Under the pieces are notes generated by a model. It was not told the origin of the DNA, did not search any database, and worked only from the letters and a program-made list of their open reading frames with translations. Of a stretch of DNA of 34,900 bases, positions 25,611 through 33,838 are shown one piece after another. This stretch comes from JBDNJM01 sp041687755 (GTDB lineage Bacteria > Planctomycetota > UBA1135 > GCA-002686595), in contig JBDNJM010000143.1 in the NCBI GenBank assembly GCA_041687755.1, positions 1 through 34,900 of the forward strand, read 5' to 3'. The translations under genes were made by a program, and so were the position numbers. The first letter of the stretch is position 1. Each line of letters begins with the position of its first letter.

Positions 25611-27980
25611 TCAGTCGTAGACCGGCACCAGGACCAAGCCCTGGCCCAGCGACTCGCGATCGACCTGAGATCCGCTGACCTCCGCCGTGCCGCGTTCACT
25701 GCCGCGCTGATACAGAATCGCCACGCTGGAGGTGGGCGAGGTGCTCAAGGTGTACAGCTTCATCCAGAGGGTGTTTTGGGCGACCGCCTCCCCGTCAATC
25801 TCGAGCAGCACGTCGCCCGCGGCCAGACCGATCGCGCTGAACGGGTGGTCGGGTTCGAGCGTCTGGATGCGCATCCCGGTCGCCTTGCGGGGTTTCCAGA
25901 GCACTTCGCCGGTCGGCACGTCCACCACCTGGCTATCGCCAGATCTCCAGGTAGACAGGCTGTATCGCCCGTGGGGCACGTCCTCGAAAAGAGCGCGGTG
26001 GTCCTCGTCGACCTGGGCCCGGAGAGAGTTCCCGCCCTCTTCGGGGGTCAACATGAAATTCGTGTCCTCTCCGAGCTCGGGAGCGCTGACGCGCACCTCG
26101 CCAAGCGCGGGCATGGTGATCGTCGCGCGGTTGAAGCCCGGCTCAACCGTGATCTCCTCGCTCGCGATCTGGGTGCCACCCCAGTGGTTGCCGCCGGTCT
26201 GTCCGAGACTGAGCTGAACGTTCTTCTTGCCGGGCGTGAGGCCCTCCATGCGCTGCACTCCCGCGGAGTCGATCGAGCCGTTCGAGCCGTTCGAGCCACC
26301 AAAGTGTTGCTGGGAGTTGTCCTCGCTCACCTCAAACACCATCAGGGACAGCCGGCCCCCGTAACGCGCGGCGTCATAACCCAGGACGGTGATCTCCAGC
26401 TCTGCCGGAGACTCGAGCTGGAACTCCACGGTTTCCTGGCCGGCCCGCAGCTCGATCTGCTGGCTGCCCTGCGAGGCGCTCGTCGCCGTCAGGAAGAAGC
26501 TCAGATCCGAGCCGCCTGAGCCCTCCCAGTAGCCCTCGGCCGCGTCGCCGCTCGGCGTGATGCGGTAGCCGCCTGCCGGCAACAGCTTGGAGTCTGCGCC
26601 TCCGGACCAGCTGCTGTTCTCGTGCATGCGCCGCCACTGGAAGCGCACGTCATTCACGGGGCGTCCCTCCGAGTCCAGCACCGTCGCTATCAGCTTGGGC
26701 TGCGCCTCCGGTGCCGGCACCGTCAGGTCAAGCTTCGCTAGGCCTGCGCCCACCTCGATCTCTTCGACCACCAAGGCGTCCCCGCGCCAGTCCTTCATGA
26801 AGCCCACGGCATAGCGGCCCGGCTCCAGATCGAGGAACGCGTAGGACGCCTCGCTGTAGATGCGCTGGCCGTCGTTGTTTTCGCCAAACAGGTCGACCGT
26901 GGCCTGCGCCCCGTCCGTCAACGCGCGAAAACTGACCCGCATGGAGCCGCCTTCCAGGGGCTCCCTCGGCAGCAGGATCCGGCCGTAGATTCCGGTGCGG
27001 GGCTTCAGCTGGAGCGTCTCCGTGCGCGGCGGATCACCGACGACGATGGTCAGCTCCAAAGCCTCGCTGGCCTCCTGGCTCATCCACTTGCCGTCGTTAG
27101 CGGGCCAGTCCTCCGGCTCCGAGATCGCACGCACCTTGTAACTCCCCGGCACGACCCTGAGATCCGGCGCCGAGCGCGTCCAGGTGTAATGCGTGGCGTT
27201 CCCGCCATTGCTGTGCAGCTCGAGGGTCACCTCTTCGAGCGGCTGCCCCCCCGCGCCCAGCACGTCGAGCGTGATTGCGATGCGCGGCACCGCTTCGAAG
27301 TCCACCTGGCCCCCGGTCGGAATCGCCGACGGCCGTGAACTCACCCGCGCAATGCGCCACCCTTCGAGACCCGCGGAGACCGTCCAGGAGCCCTCCGGAA
27401 GTCCTTCGAACGCGAAGCCTCCGTCGCCGGAGGTCTCGGCGAGCCGCCGGGCCCCGCTGCCCCGCGCCCAACGCTTGGCCGTACCCATGACCGTGTCTTC
27501 AAGGCTAGCGGGGTCGGGTAGCCCACCGAGCGAGTCGAGTCCCGCTGCGACCCGCTCCGAGCCGGTGTACGGAACCAACTGCACCTGCGCTCCGACGACC
27601 GGAGCGCCCAGGTAGTCGAGCACCAGTCCCTCGATCCGGCCCTCGCCGGCGGAGGCTGCGACCGGCTGATCCGCAAGCGCCGCGCGCGCGGCCAAAAGCA
27701 CCTGTTGCTCGTCGACCTGCACCTCAGCCACCTGAGCCTGCGCGACGGCGCGCTCCGGAGCCGACGCCACCGTCGGTTCCGCCAGGCCCGGACTCGCGCT
27801 CGAGCTTGCGGTGCGCGCCGGTCCCCGCGCTGGTGCCCCGGCCCCTGATGCCGCCTGCACGTCGCTCGGCGCATCGCTACCAAGGAACCAACCGATGCCG
27901 ACCCCCATAAAAAGACCGAGGGCGAGCGCAGCGAGAGAACCAGCGGATTGAGACAAGGCCATACGAGGGGCAAGGGGCAC
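25611..27980 (-). CDS. Envelope-anchored PDZ-like protein, paralogue B
   Basis: The 789-aa protein starts at GTG 27980 and is co-linear with paralogue A: membrane anchor at residues 14-33, a variable Ala-rich linker, beta-sandwich repeats (GLVLDYLGAPVVGAQVQL, FAFEGLPEGSWTVSAGL, FLDLEPGRYAVGF) and a C-terminal PDZ-like domain (FSAIGLAAGDVLLEIDGEAV). By eye the bodies agree at about half of positions, while the first 38 residues are nearly identical. It has its own leader copy, so both genes are probably expressed from similar promoters rather than as one transcript. The function is unknown. Related architectures occur among planctomycete envelope proteins. Confidence 0.8.
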   Translation of the reverse strand: MPLAPRMALSQSAGSLAALALGLFMGVGIGWFLGSDAPSDVQAASGAGAPARGPARTASSSASPGLAEPTVASAPERAVAQAQVAEVQVDEQQVLLAARAALADQPVAASAGEGRIEGLVLDYLGAPVVGAQVQLVPYTGSERVAAGLDSLGGLPDPASLEDTVMGTAKRWARGSGARRLAETSGDGGFAFEGLPEGSWTVSAGLEGWRIARVSSRPSAIPTGGQVDFEAVPRIAITLDVLGAGGQPLEEVTLELHSNGGNATHYTWTRSAPDLRVVPGSYKVRAISEPEDWPANDGKWMSQEASEALELTIVVGDPPRTETLQLKPRTGIYGRILLPREPLEGGSMRVSFRALTDGAQATVDLFGENNDGQRIYSEASYAFLDLEPGRYAVGFMKDWRGDALVVEEIEVGAGLAKLDLTVPAPEAQPKLIATVLDSEGRPVNDVRFQWRRMHENSSWSGGADSKLLPAGGYRITPSGDAAEGYWEGSGGSDLSFFLTATSASQGSQQIELRAGQETVEFQLESPAELEITVLGYDAARYGGRLSLMVFEVSEDNSQQHFGGSNGSNGSIDSAGVQRMEGLTPGKKNVQLSLGQTGGNHWGGTQIASEEITVEPGFNRATITMPALGEVRVSAPELGEDTNFMLTPEEGGNSLRAQVDEDHRALFEDVPHGRYSLSTWRSGDSQVVDVPTGEVLWKPRKATGMRIQTLEPDHPFSAIGLAAGDVLLEIDGEAVAQNTLWMKLYTLSTSPTSSVAILYQRGSERGTAEVSGSQVDRESLGQGLVLVPVYD

Positions 27981-28165
27981 TTGATGTGGGGCGCGAGCGG
28001 AAGCGAAGCTCAGTAGCCCGATTCTAACCCCTTGCTCGACTCCACCCGGTTGCGGGCCGTCCGTGCGGGGCCACGCCTGCCCGCGAAGACCCTTCCAGAG
28101 CGCGGTTCAGCGCCCCGGAGCTGCGGGAAAGACCTAAATCGGGGCCCACGCGAGCGCTTCCCCGT
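27981..28165 (-). repeat. Duplicated leader/promoter region, copy B
   Basis: This matches copy A (25304-25480) over about 175 bp, including GCCGTCCGTGCGGGGCCACG and the TAGAAT element. It runs to within about 20 bp of the transporter stop at 28187, so the duplicated unit spans nearly the whole intergenic gap. Confidence 0.7.
28021..28026 (-). promoter_or_regulatory. Putative -10 box for paralogue B
   Basis: TAGAAT on the minus strand, 41 nt upstream of GTG 27980, exactly matches the placement in copy A. Confidence 0.35.
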
Positions 28166-28186
28166 CGAGAGCGAGCTCCGGAAGCA

Positions 28187-29770
28187 TCAGGCCGCCGCTC
28201 TTGGCTTCATCTTGTCCGGCCTGGCGTGCCACACGCGCAGCGCCAAAATCGTGCCGACCGCTGCAACGGGAATCATCGCGATCGGCCAGGCGTTCCAGTT
28301 GGCAGGGTCGGTCGCGGGACCCACCAGCGCTCCGTCGGCGTCCAGCTTTTCCTTGGGCAACAGGAACGCATAGGTCAGCGACATGACGCCCGTCCCTAGA
28401 TAGACGAACCCGTCGATGATCCCGACCGCGATACCCACGTTCTTCTTGCCGCCAAAATCCATGCTGGCGGTGCCCGAAAGCATGCCGTGCACGCCGATCA
28501 CGGCCATCGACATGAACAGCACCAGCCAGCCCACCACGGGGGTCCCGTAGGCGAAGGCCAGCACGATCGACCCCATCAGCATGATGCCGTATAGCAGGAA
28601 CGCGACCGGGCCCCGGCGGCTCTGGAACAGGTGGTCCGAAAGCGTTCCGGCGAACACACCGCCCATGATCCCGGCGCAGCACAGCAGCATGCCCCAGTTC
28701 TTGTAGACGAAGTCGTCTTTGAGCCCCAGCACGCCGTCGGTCTGCTTCGCAAAGGTCCGGTACCACTGCATGATCGCCTGGCGCAGGAAGCCGGAGCAGA
28801 ACTCGATCAGCGCGATCGTCACGATGATCGGGTTGCTCATCATGCGCTTGAAGACCTGGACCGCCGAGAGCTGCGGGCCGTCGTCGCCGGAGCTGGCGTC
28901 GGCCGTGTCGAACTCCTCGTGACCGGCCTCCTCCGGGGTGTTGCGCACGATGAAGAAGTCGAGCACCCAGAACACCGAGAGCAGGATCGTGGGCACCAAG
29001 AACACCCAGACGAGCCCTGCGTTCTGGAGGATCGCATCGCCCCAGTCGTAGGCGAAGTACACGCCGAGCGAGATCAGGATGCCGAAGATCGCGCCGAACA
29101 CGCCGCGCTCGCGCACGTGGAACCAGGGCGCGTTGACTTTTACGATCGCGACCGCGCCAAAACTCTGGAAGTACATGTTGATCGCGTAGAGCACGCTGAA
29201 CACGAGCGTGAAATTCTCGGTCAGGTACTCCCCGCCGGCCGGAAGCTCGGCCGCGCCGCCTGCCGCCAGGGCCTGCACCGCATCGGCCTGCTTCAGCAGG
29301 GTCCAGGCGGCCAGGCCCATAACGCCGTTCATTACCGCCGACCCGGCGGCGCCCAGAAGGATCGAGAACTTGCCGCCGAACTTGTCGGTCAAGGGCCCGT
29401 TGATCAGAAACGAAAACCCATACGCGAACGTGCCGACCGCAAAGATCGTCCCAAAATCGTCGTTGCCCATCAGCGCACTGCCCGAGGCGTTCTGCATCTC
29501 CTCGAAGGCGAACTTGCTGATCTTCAGGTTGTAGCGCCCCATGTAGAGGAACGCGTAGGTCAACCCCAGCGGCAGCCAGTTCAGGATCCGGCGGCGACGG
29601 AAGGCCTCCGAATGCCCGACCTCCACCCGCGGCAGCCGCCACATGACGAGGGTGACGACGACCAACAGAATCAGGATTGGCCGCGCCTCCACAAAGCTCG
29701 TGCGCAGCGCGCCCGAGATGTCGGCGGTAATCGGCAGTGCTGAATTCAGCAGGGTCGTCGTGAAGCTCAT
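28187..29770 (-). CDS. MFS transporter, GlpT/OPA-like
   Basis: The 527-aa protein has about 12 membrane helices plus an extra N-terminal helix (ILILLVVVTLVMW). The motif AFLYMGRYNLKISKFAF, then GTFAYGFSFLINGPLTDKFG, resembles the helix-1 and loop 2-3 signatures of organophosphate:phosphate antiporters (GlpT, UhpT). A long insert with Asp/Glu (AGHEEFDTADASSGDDGPQL) lies in the central cytoplasmic loop. A sugar phosphate or glycerol phosphate is the family expectation, but the substrate is not determined by sequence. The start overlaps the stop of the HAD phosphatase gene (ATGA, 29767-29770). A phosphatase translated together with a phospho-ester transporter suggests uptake followed by dephosphorylation. 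Confidence 0.85.
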   Translation of the reverse strand: MSFTTTLLNSALPITADISGALRTSFVEARPILILLVVVTLVMWRLPRVEVGHSEAFRRRRILNWLPLGLTYAFLYMGRYNLKISKFAFEEMQNASGSALMGNDDFGTIFAVGTFAYGFSFLINGPLTDKFGGKFSILLGAAGSAVMNGVMGLAAWTLLKQADAVQALAAGGAAELPAGGEYLTENFTLVFSVLYAINMYFQSFGAVAIVKVNAPWFHVRERGVFGAIFGILISLGVYFAYDWGDAILQNAGLVWVFLVPTILLSVFWVLDFFIVRNTPEEAGHEEFDTADASSGDDGPQLSAVQVFKRMMSNPIIVTIALIEFCSGFLRQAIMQWYRTFAKQTDGVLGLKDDFVYKNWGMLLCCAGIMGGVFAGTLSDHLFQSRRGPVAFLLYGIMLMGSIVLAFAYGTPVVGWLVLFMSMAVIGVHGMLSGTASMDFGGKKNVGIAVGIIDGFVYLGTGVMSLTYAFLLPKEKLDADGALVGPATDPANWNAWPIAMIPVAAVGTILALRVWHARPDKMKPRAAA

Positions 29771-30648
29771 CGGGCGTGCAGGGCGAGGGCCAGGTCGAGC
29801 AGCTCGTCGACGCCGCGGACGATCGCGTCGATCGCGCCGTCGGCGCGCGTGTCAGCGATCCAGGCGGGCGTGTGGTCGTGGCCGTGCAGCACCAACATCT
29901 TGGGCGCGCCCGCGTCACCGGCCGCCCGCATCGCGTGGGGCAGCGCCAGGTCGAGCGAGAACACGTCGCCGATCACCAGGTCCGGCCGGATCCGGGTAAT
30001 CGCCTCGCGGTAGGCGGGTCGATCGACCCGAATCTGACGGCCGGCGACGGTCAACGACGCATCGCTCTCGCCCAAGTGGAACTTGCGGGCGTTGCCGCAC
30101 ACCTCCAGCTCGGAATCGGGCGACTCGCCCGCGTCGATGCCGCTGGCCCGAAACCAATCGATCAGCTTGATCGACTCCGAATTGGAGACGACCACGACGT
30201 GAACCCCCGCGCCGTGCAGGGCCGTCAGGGCCGCGCGCGCGCCCGGCACGAGCGCGGGCGGGTGCTCGACCCGGTAGCGCGCCGTCGCGTCGAGGAAGCA
30301 GCGGTCCGCGAACTGCGTCAATCGCTCGAAGCCCGCCTTGCGGATCGCCTCGGCGTAGTGCTGCCCGCGCTCGCCGCCGGCCGTCTCGAGGTAGCTCGCC
30401 ACCCCGTTGGCCACGCAGAACGGGTCCTCGTCCACGTACGCCGTGATCCGGCCGTCGGGAGCCCAGCCGTGGCGCTCCGGAGCGGCCAGCGTCGCCTTGG
30501 AAAAGCGCCTGAAGTCGGCCTGGACCGCCTCGAGCGGCTCGGACACCAGCGCCGCGCTCTGGCGCACCAGCTCGTCGAACACCACCTCGGCCTCGTGGAC
30601 CGGGTCAGTCCAGACGCCGTCAAAATCGGACAGGATGCGAATCGGCAC
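29767..30648 (-). CDS. HAD-superfamily hydrolase
   Basis: The 293-aa protein is read from GTG 30648. The frame stays open upstream, but the HAD fold starts at once: PIRILSDFDGVWTD, with nucleophile D8 and acid/base D10. Motif II is VHVVVVSNSES. Motif IV is DLVIGDVFSLDLALPHAMRA. A helical cap insert lies between motifs I and II (about residues 20-140). These features make it a phosphatase-type HAD with a C1 cap. The substrate is unknown. It is the first gene of a two-gene unit with the OPA-like transporter and is divergent from nadA, with 254 bp between them. Confidence 0.85.
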   Translation of the reverse strand: MPIRILSDFDGVWTDPVHEAEVVFDELVRQSAALVSEPLEAVQADFRRFSKATLAAPERHGWAPDGRITAYVDEDPFCVANGVASYLETAGGERGQHYAEAIRKAGFERLTQFADRCFLDATARYRVEHPPALVPGARAALTALHGAGVHVVVVSNSESIKLIDWFRASGIDAGESPDSELEVCGNARKFHLGESDASLTVAGRQIRVDRPAYREAITRIRPDLVIGDVFSLDLALPHAMRAAGDAGAPKMLVLHGHDHTPAWIADTRADGAIDAIVRGVDELLDLALALHAR

Positions 30649-30902
30649 GGTCGGTCTCGTGGGGGCACGTCGTGGGAGAAGCGGGCAGGCCCCGGGATGG
30701 TAGCGATCGACCGCCGCCGAAGCCCGGGCGGGACGGGTTCTAGGGGGCCCCAGCCGGCATGGGCTATAAGAGGACTGCGGAGCGTCCTCGGGGAGCCATC
30801 GAGACCGCCCGCAGCCCGGTCCCGGCCCGGCCCCCCACCCTGGCCGCCCCCGCAAACCGAGCCCGGCGCACTTCGCCGGCTCGCCAACTTCAGCCTCTTC
30901 CC
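30649..30902. promoter_or_regulatory. Divergent intergenic region, HAD / nadA
   Basis: 254 bp between two divergent starts. A TATAAG at about 30764-30769 on the plus strand is a possible -10 for nadA. No good -35 is seen at the usual distance. No Shine-Dalgarno precedes either start. Confidence 0.35.
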
Positions 30903-32237
30903 ATGCCCGACCTCGACACCACCGACACGGCCGAGTTCGCCCCCGCCGGGCTCAAGCTCGAACCCGACATGACCGTCTGCCAGACGGCCCTGCCGCTCGA
31001 CTGGTACCAGCCGGAGTTCCAGCCCTACGCCGAGGAGTTCCTGGCCCTGCCCGACCGCACCGCCAAGACCGTGCTGGGCTGGATGGACCAGTACGTGCCC
31101 AAGGCCCTCGACCACTTCGGCGACTCGGTGCTGCTGCTCGCCCACTACTACATGGGCGGCGAGATCGTAAAACTGATCGAGCACTACGGCGGCGCCATCG
31201 CCGACAGCTACGCGCTCGCCCTGCAGGCCCGCAACAACCCGCAAAAGAAGGTGATCGTCGAGTCGGCCGTGCACTTCATGGCCGAATCGATCGCCATCCT
31301 CGCCAACGAGGACCAGTCGGTCTGGATCACCAACCCCAAGGCCGGCTGCACGATGGAGATGCTGGCGAAGGACTACATGGTCCTGCCGGTCGCGGACCAG
31401 CTGCTGGAGCGCTACGGCGACGACCTGCTCGTCGTCGCGTACATGAACACCTCGGGCCGCCTCAAGGCCCTCGCCGGCCGCACCAACGGCGCCGTCTGCA
31501 CCAGCTCCAACGCCCACCTCGTCGTGGACTGGGCGGCCAAGCAGGGCAAGAAGATCCTGTTCGTGCCCGACCAGCACCTGGGTCGCAACACGGCCGCACG
31601 CCTCGGCATGAACATCGAGAGCCTCGTGACCCTGCCCGATCCCAGCCGCGGTGCCATCGACGTCGCGCCGCTGCACGACGCCATGGACAAGTCCGACATG
31701 CTGCTGTGGGGCTCCGCCTGCGGCGTGCACACGATCTTCACGCCCGCCATGGTGCGCTGGTGGCAGGAGCGCGACTACCGCGTCCTGATCCACCCCGAAA
31801 GCACCCTAGAGGCCACCAGCGTGGCCGACGGCCAGGGCAGCACCGCCTACCTGTGGCGCGAGGTCATGGAGGCCCCCAAGGGCTCCAAGATCGCGATCGG
31901 CACCGAGGGCCACTTCGTGCGCAACGCCGCCGAGCAAGCCGCCCTGCGCGGCGTCAAGGTCGTGCACCTGGCCGATATCCCCGAGGCCGGCTTCGGCTCC
32001 GGAGGATGCGGCTGCGCGACGATGAGCCGCAACGACCCCCCGCACCTGGTCGGCATGCTCGATCTGCTGCGCAAGGGCGAGGCGCCTGAGATCAACCGTG
32101 TGCTGTCGGGCGACTCTGTGGACGAGCGCACGATGCGTCGCGATCGCCTCGACGACGCCGAGCGCGCCGAGTTGATCGGCCAGGCGCGCTTGAGCCTGGA
32201 GAACATGATCGAGATCGTGGAGAGCTCGAAGGCCTGA
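30903..32237 (+). CDS. nadA: Quinolinate synthase
   Basis: This [4Fe-4S] enzyme condenses iminoaspartate with dihydroxyacetone phosphate to quinolinate in NAD synthesis. ATG 30903 gives 444 aa, the longer NadA type. The three pseudo-repeated domains are visible with cluster cysteines C149 (NPKAGCTMEM), C273 (LLWGSACGVHTIF) and C369/C371 (GGCGCATM). Substrate-binding pieces are LLAHYYMGGE, VCTSSNAHLVV, FVPDQHLGRN, LIHPESTLEAT and IGTEGHFVRN. nadB and nadC are not in the window. IS-derived repeats begin about 60 nt after the stop. Confidence 0.96.
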   Translation: MPDLDTTDTAEFAPAGLKLEPDMTVCQTALPLDWYQPEFQPYAEEFLALPDRTAKTVLGWMDQYVPKALDHFGDSVLLLAHYYMGGEIVKLIEHYGGAIADSYALALQARNNPQKKVIVESAVHFMAESIAILANEDQSVWITNPKAGCTMEMLAKDYMVLPVADQLLERYGDDLLVVAYMNTSGRLKALAGRTNGAVCTSSNAHLVVDWAAKQGKKILFVPDQHLGRNTAARLGMNIESLVTLPDPSRGAIDVAPLHDAMDKSDMLLWGSACGVHTIFTPAMVRWWQERDYRVLIHPESTLEATSVADGQGSTAYLWREVMEAPKGSKIAIGTEGHFVRNAAEQAALRGVKVVHLADIPEAGFGSGGCGCATMSRNDPPHLVGMLDLLRKGEAPEINRVLSGDSVDERTMRRDRLDDAERAELIGQARLSLENMIEIVESSKA

Positions 32238-32296
32238 AGCTGCCCCCGACGCTTCCGCCCGCCCGTTGGACGCGTAGCAAGCGCCAGACGTTGGTT

Positions 32297-32350
32297 CAGG
32301 TCGCTATGCGAGCCGGTGGATGTTCGGGAATGGTGACGATGGAGGCAGCG
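32297..32350 (-). repeat. IS3-type element end, inverted copy
   Basis: This segment reads as the reverse complement of the element end at about 32610-32670: GTCGCTATGCGAG, a diverged GGTGGATGTTCGGG, then GACGATGGAGGCAG. It forms an inverted repeat with the direct copy at 32388-32430, only 40 bp away. Confidence 0.6.
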
Positions 32351-32387
32351 CTGAAGTCTCCCTCCATCAGGACACACCAGCCCTCCA

Positions 32388-32430
32388 CCGACTCGCATAG
32401 CGACTGGACTCAGTTTCGGGGTCATGCCAC
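32388..32430 (+). repeat. IS3-type element end, direct copy 1
   Basis: 43 bp (CCGACTCGCATAGCGACTGG, then GTTTCGGGGTCATGCCAC) matches copy 2 at 32651-32693 with one mismatch. Upstream DNA also aligns loosely with the transposase tail, so more than the terminal repeat was duplicated. Confidence 0.7.
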
Positions 32431-32433
32431 TCG

Positions 32434-32663
32434 ACGGAGAGATCTTCGTGGGGGTCCAGGAGGCCAGCTACGTCCTCCGCCGCTAGCGCCACGACTACAC
32501 CGAGATCCGGCCGCACAGCGGCATCGACTACCCGACCCCCTCCGAATTCGCCGCGAGGTTTGGGCCCTCCGGCTCCGCTTCCCTCCGCCTCCAGGCCCAC
32601 ACCTCGGCAGACCTCAGCTCTGCCTCCATCGCCACCACCCCGAACCTCAACCGACTCGCATAG
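32434..32663 (+). pseudogene. IS3-family transposase (OrfB) tail, nonsense-mutated
   Basis: The frame encodes the C-terminal end of an IS3-family DDE transposase: GEIFVGVQEASYVLRR, stop, RHDYTEIRPHSGIDYPTPSE, then FAARFGPSGSASL to the natural stop at 32661-32663. The in-frame TAG at 32484-32486 sits where the family normally has Trp (RRWRHDYN...RPHSSL). The rest of orfB and all of orfA are missing. It is dead. Confidence 0.8.
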
Positions 32664-32693
32664 CGACTGGACTCGGTTTCGGGGTCATGCCAC
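32651..32693 (+). repeat. IS3-type element end, direct copy 2
   Basis: This is the terminal 43 bp of the IS remnant, overlapping the last codons of the dead transposase. It ends GGTTTCGGGGTCATGCCAC. The TGACCCCGAAAC-type terminus (on the complement) is common for IS3-group ends. Confidence 0.7.
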
Positions 32694-32787
32694 CACGGTG
32701 TAGCACTTCCGCGCCTTCGGCCTGCTGCGCAAGGCTGGGAAAGCGCGGGCGAGGGTGGACTTCGGCCGCTGCTACCCATTATAGGCA

Positions 32788-33417
32788 TCATCGAAGTAGC
32801 CATCCACGATGGGCGATGACACCTGCTGCGGCAAGAATCGTATTCGCGTGACGCTTCAGTACCCTGGAAGAAAGCTGGATGTAGTCGGAATTGTCCTTTA
32901 TGAACTGCTTCCCCCGCGCCCGAAACACCGCGGCCTCGCCCCACCCGTCTTGGTGATGGCCGTGCACAACGTCGTCGCGGAATCGCAGGCTTTTTCCGGT
33001 CCGTTTCATAGCCGAGCGGATGAACCTCACTCCATCCTGGCCGAGCACTCCAGATGCCTTTACCCCCTGCAGGAGCTTGTTAAGGTCGCCCATTCGGCTG
33101 CTCAACTTGCGCCCCTGGCCCGGCAGCGCGACAAGCTCGTCCGCCTAGAGGCATTGCAGCCAGAAAACAGCCCTGGCCACCTTCTCCTCAAGGAGCGAGC
33201 TGGCCCAGATAAGGTAGCCGATCGCACTCAAGACATCCCTAGGTGGATCCTTGATGGTCTCGATCCCAAATTGGGTTAAAGAGCCCCGCTGCGCACGCAG
33301 CCACTTACTTGCAGTGAGCGCCTTGAAATCATCAGCCTGTCGATGAAGGTCACCTTTGATCCACGAAAGCCGATTTTCTCGGAATAGCATTGTCGCTCCC
33401 AGGGGAGCGAGGCTCAT
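32788..33417 (-). pseudogene. HEPN-like protein gene with in-frame amber codon
   Basis: Two minus-strand pieces, 33417-33145 (90 aa) and 33144-32788, lie in the same reading frame and are divided only by TAG at 33147-33145. Read through, they give about 208 residues: GSLTQFGIETIKDPPRDVLS, IGYLIWASSLLEEKVARAVF, WLQCL(stop)ADELVALPGQ, LSSRMGDLNKLLQGV, then LRFRDDVVHGHH and a C-terminal helix. The helix with IGYLIWASSLLEE, followed later by RDDVVH (R-x4-H), resembles HEPN-like or minimal-nucleotidyltransferase-associated proteins with an RNxxVHG motif. It may be a recent nonsense mutant. Its role is unknown. Confidence 0.5.
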
Positions 33418-33613
33418 CTGGCCTCGGGCTGGTGCCTAGTGGGCGTCTCTGTGTTGATTGGCCCACCCCACCTGAGGAGGCATCAATCCAGAAGGGTGTG
33501 CCTGATAGCGTACAAGGCGGGGTTGGCCGGAGGAGACTCGGGAGCCGTCATCCGGCAATCACGAGGACAGATGATTGACGCCCGATAAGCCCCCTTCTGT
33601 TTGCCAGGAATCC

Positions 33614-33832
33614 TCAGCTTGCCGGACTTGCCGTGCTCCTGAGGATCGAGATGCGCATTGCTCTGAGAAACTCGCAGAAAGGGGATGGCTTCTGCGCCAA
33701 GGCATCGGCCTCGAACACGGCCCGGATCTCCTTGCGGAAGCCGAATTCCGCGCCTCGAAGGCGCTCACGCACTTCCTGGCCAACCGAGGGGTTAGGCTGA
33801 CGGATGTTCTTCGAAGGCTGCTTACCGGACAT
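33614..33832 (-). CDS. Possible small protein
   Basis: A 72-aa frame from ATG 33832 encodes MSGKQPSKNIRQPNPSVGQE and a charged helical stretch (VRERLRGAEFGFRKEIRAVF, EADALAQ). I recognise no family. It lies just after one possible end (33839) of the membrane-protein frame, but well after the alternative end at 33918. Composition is plausible for a real protein. No ribosome-binding site is visible. Low confidence. Confidence 0.3.
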   Translation of the reverse strand: MSGKQPSKNIRQPNPSVGQEVRERLRGAEFGFRKEIRAVFEADALAQKPSPFCEFLRAMRISILRSTASPAS

Positions 33833-33838
33833 AGAGGT

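Noticed and set aside
29776..30972. 398-aa plus-strand open frame opposite the HAD gene
   Set aside because: Antisense to a clear HAD hydrolase. The product is low-complexity and ends inside the nadA leader and start.
32291..32851. 186-aa plus-strand frame over the IS3 repeats
   Set aside because: It crosses the repeats in a frame different from the transposase tail and has no domain.
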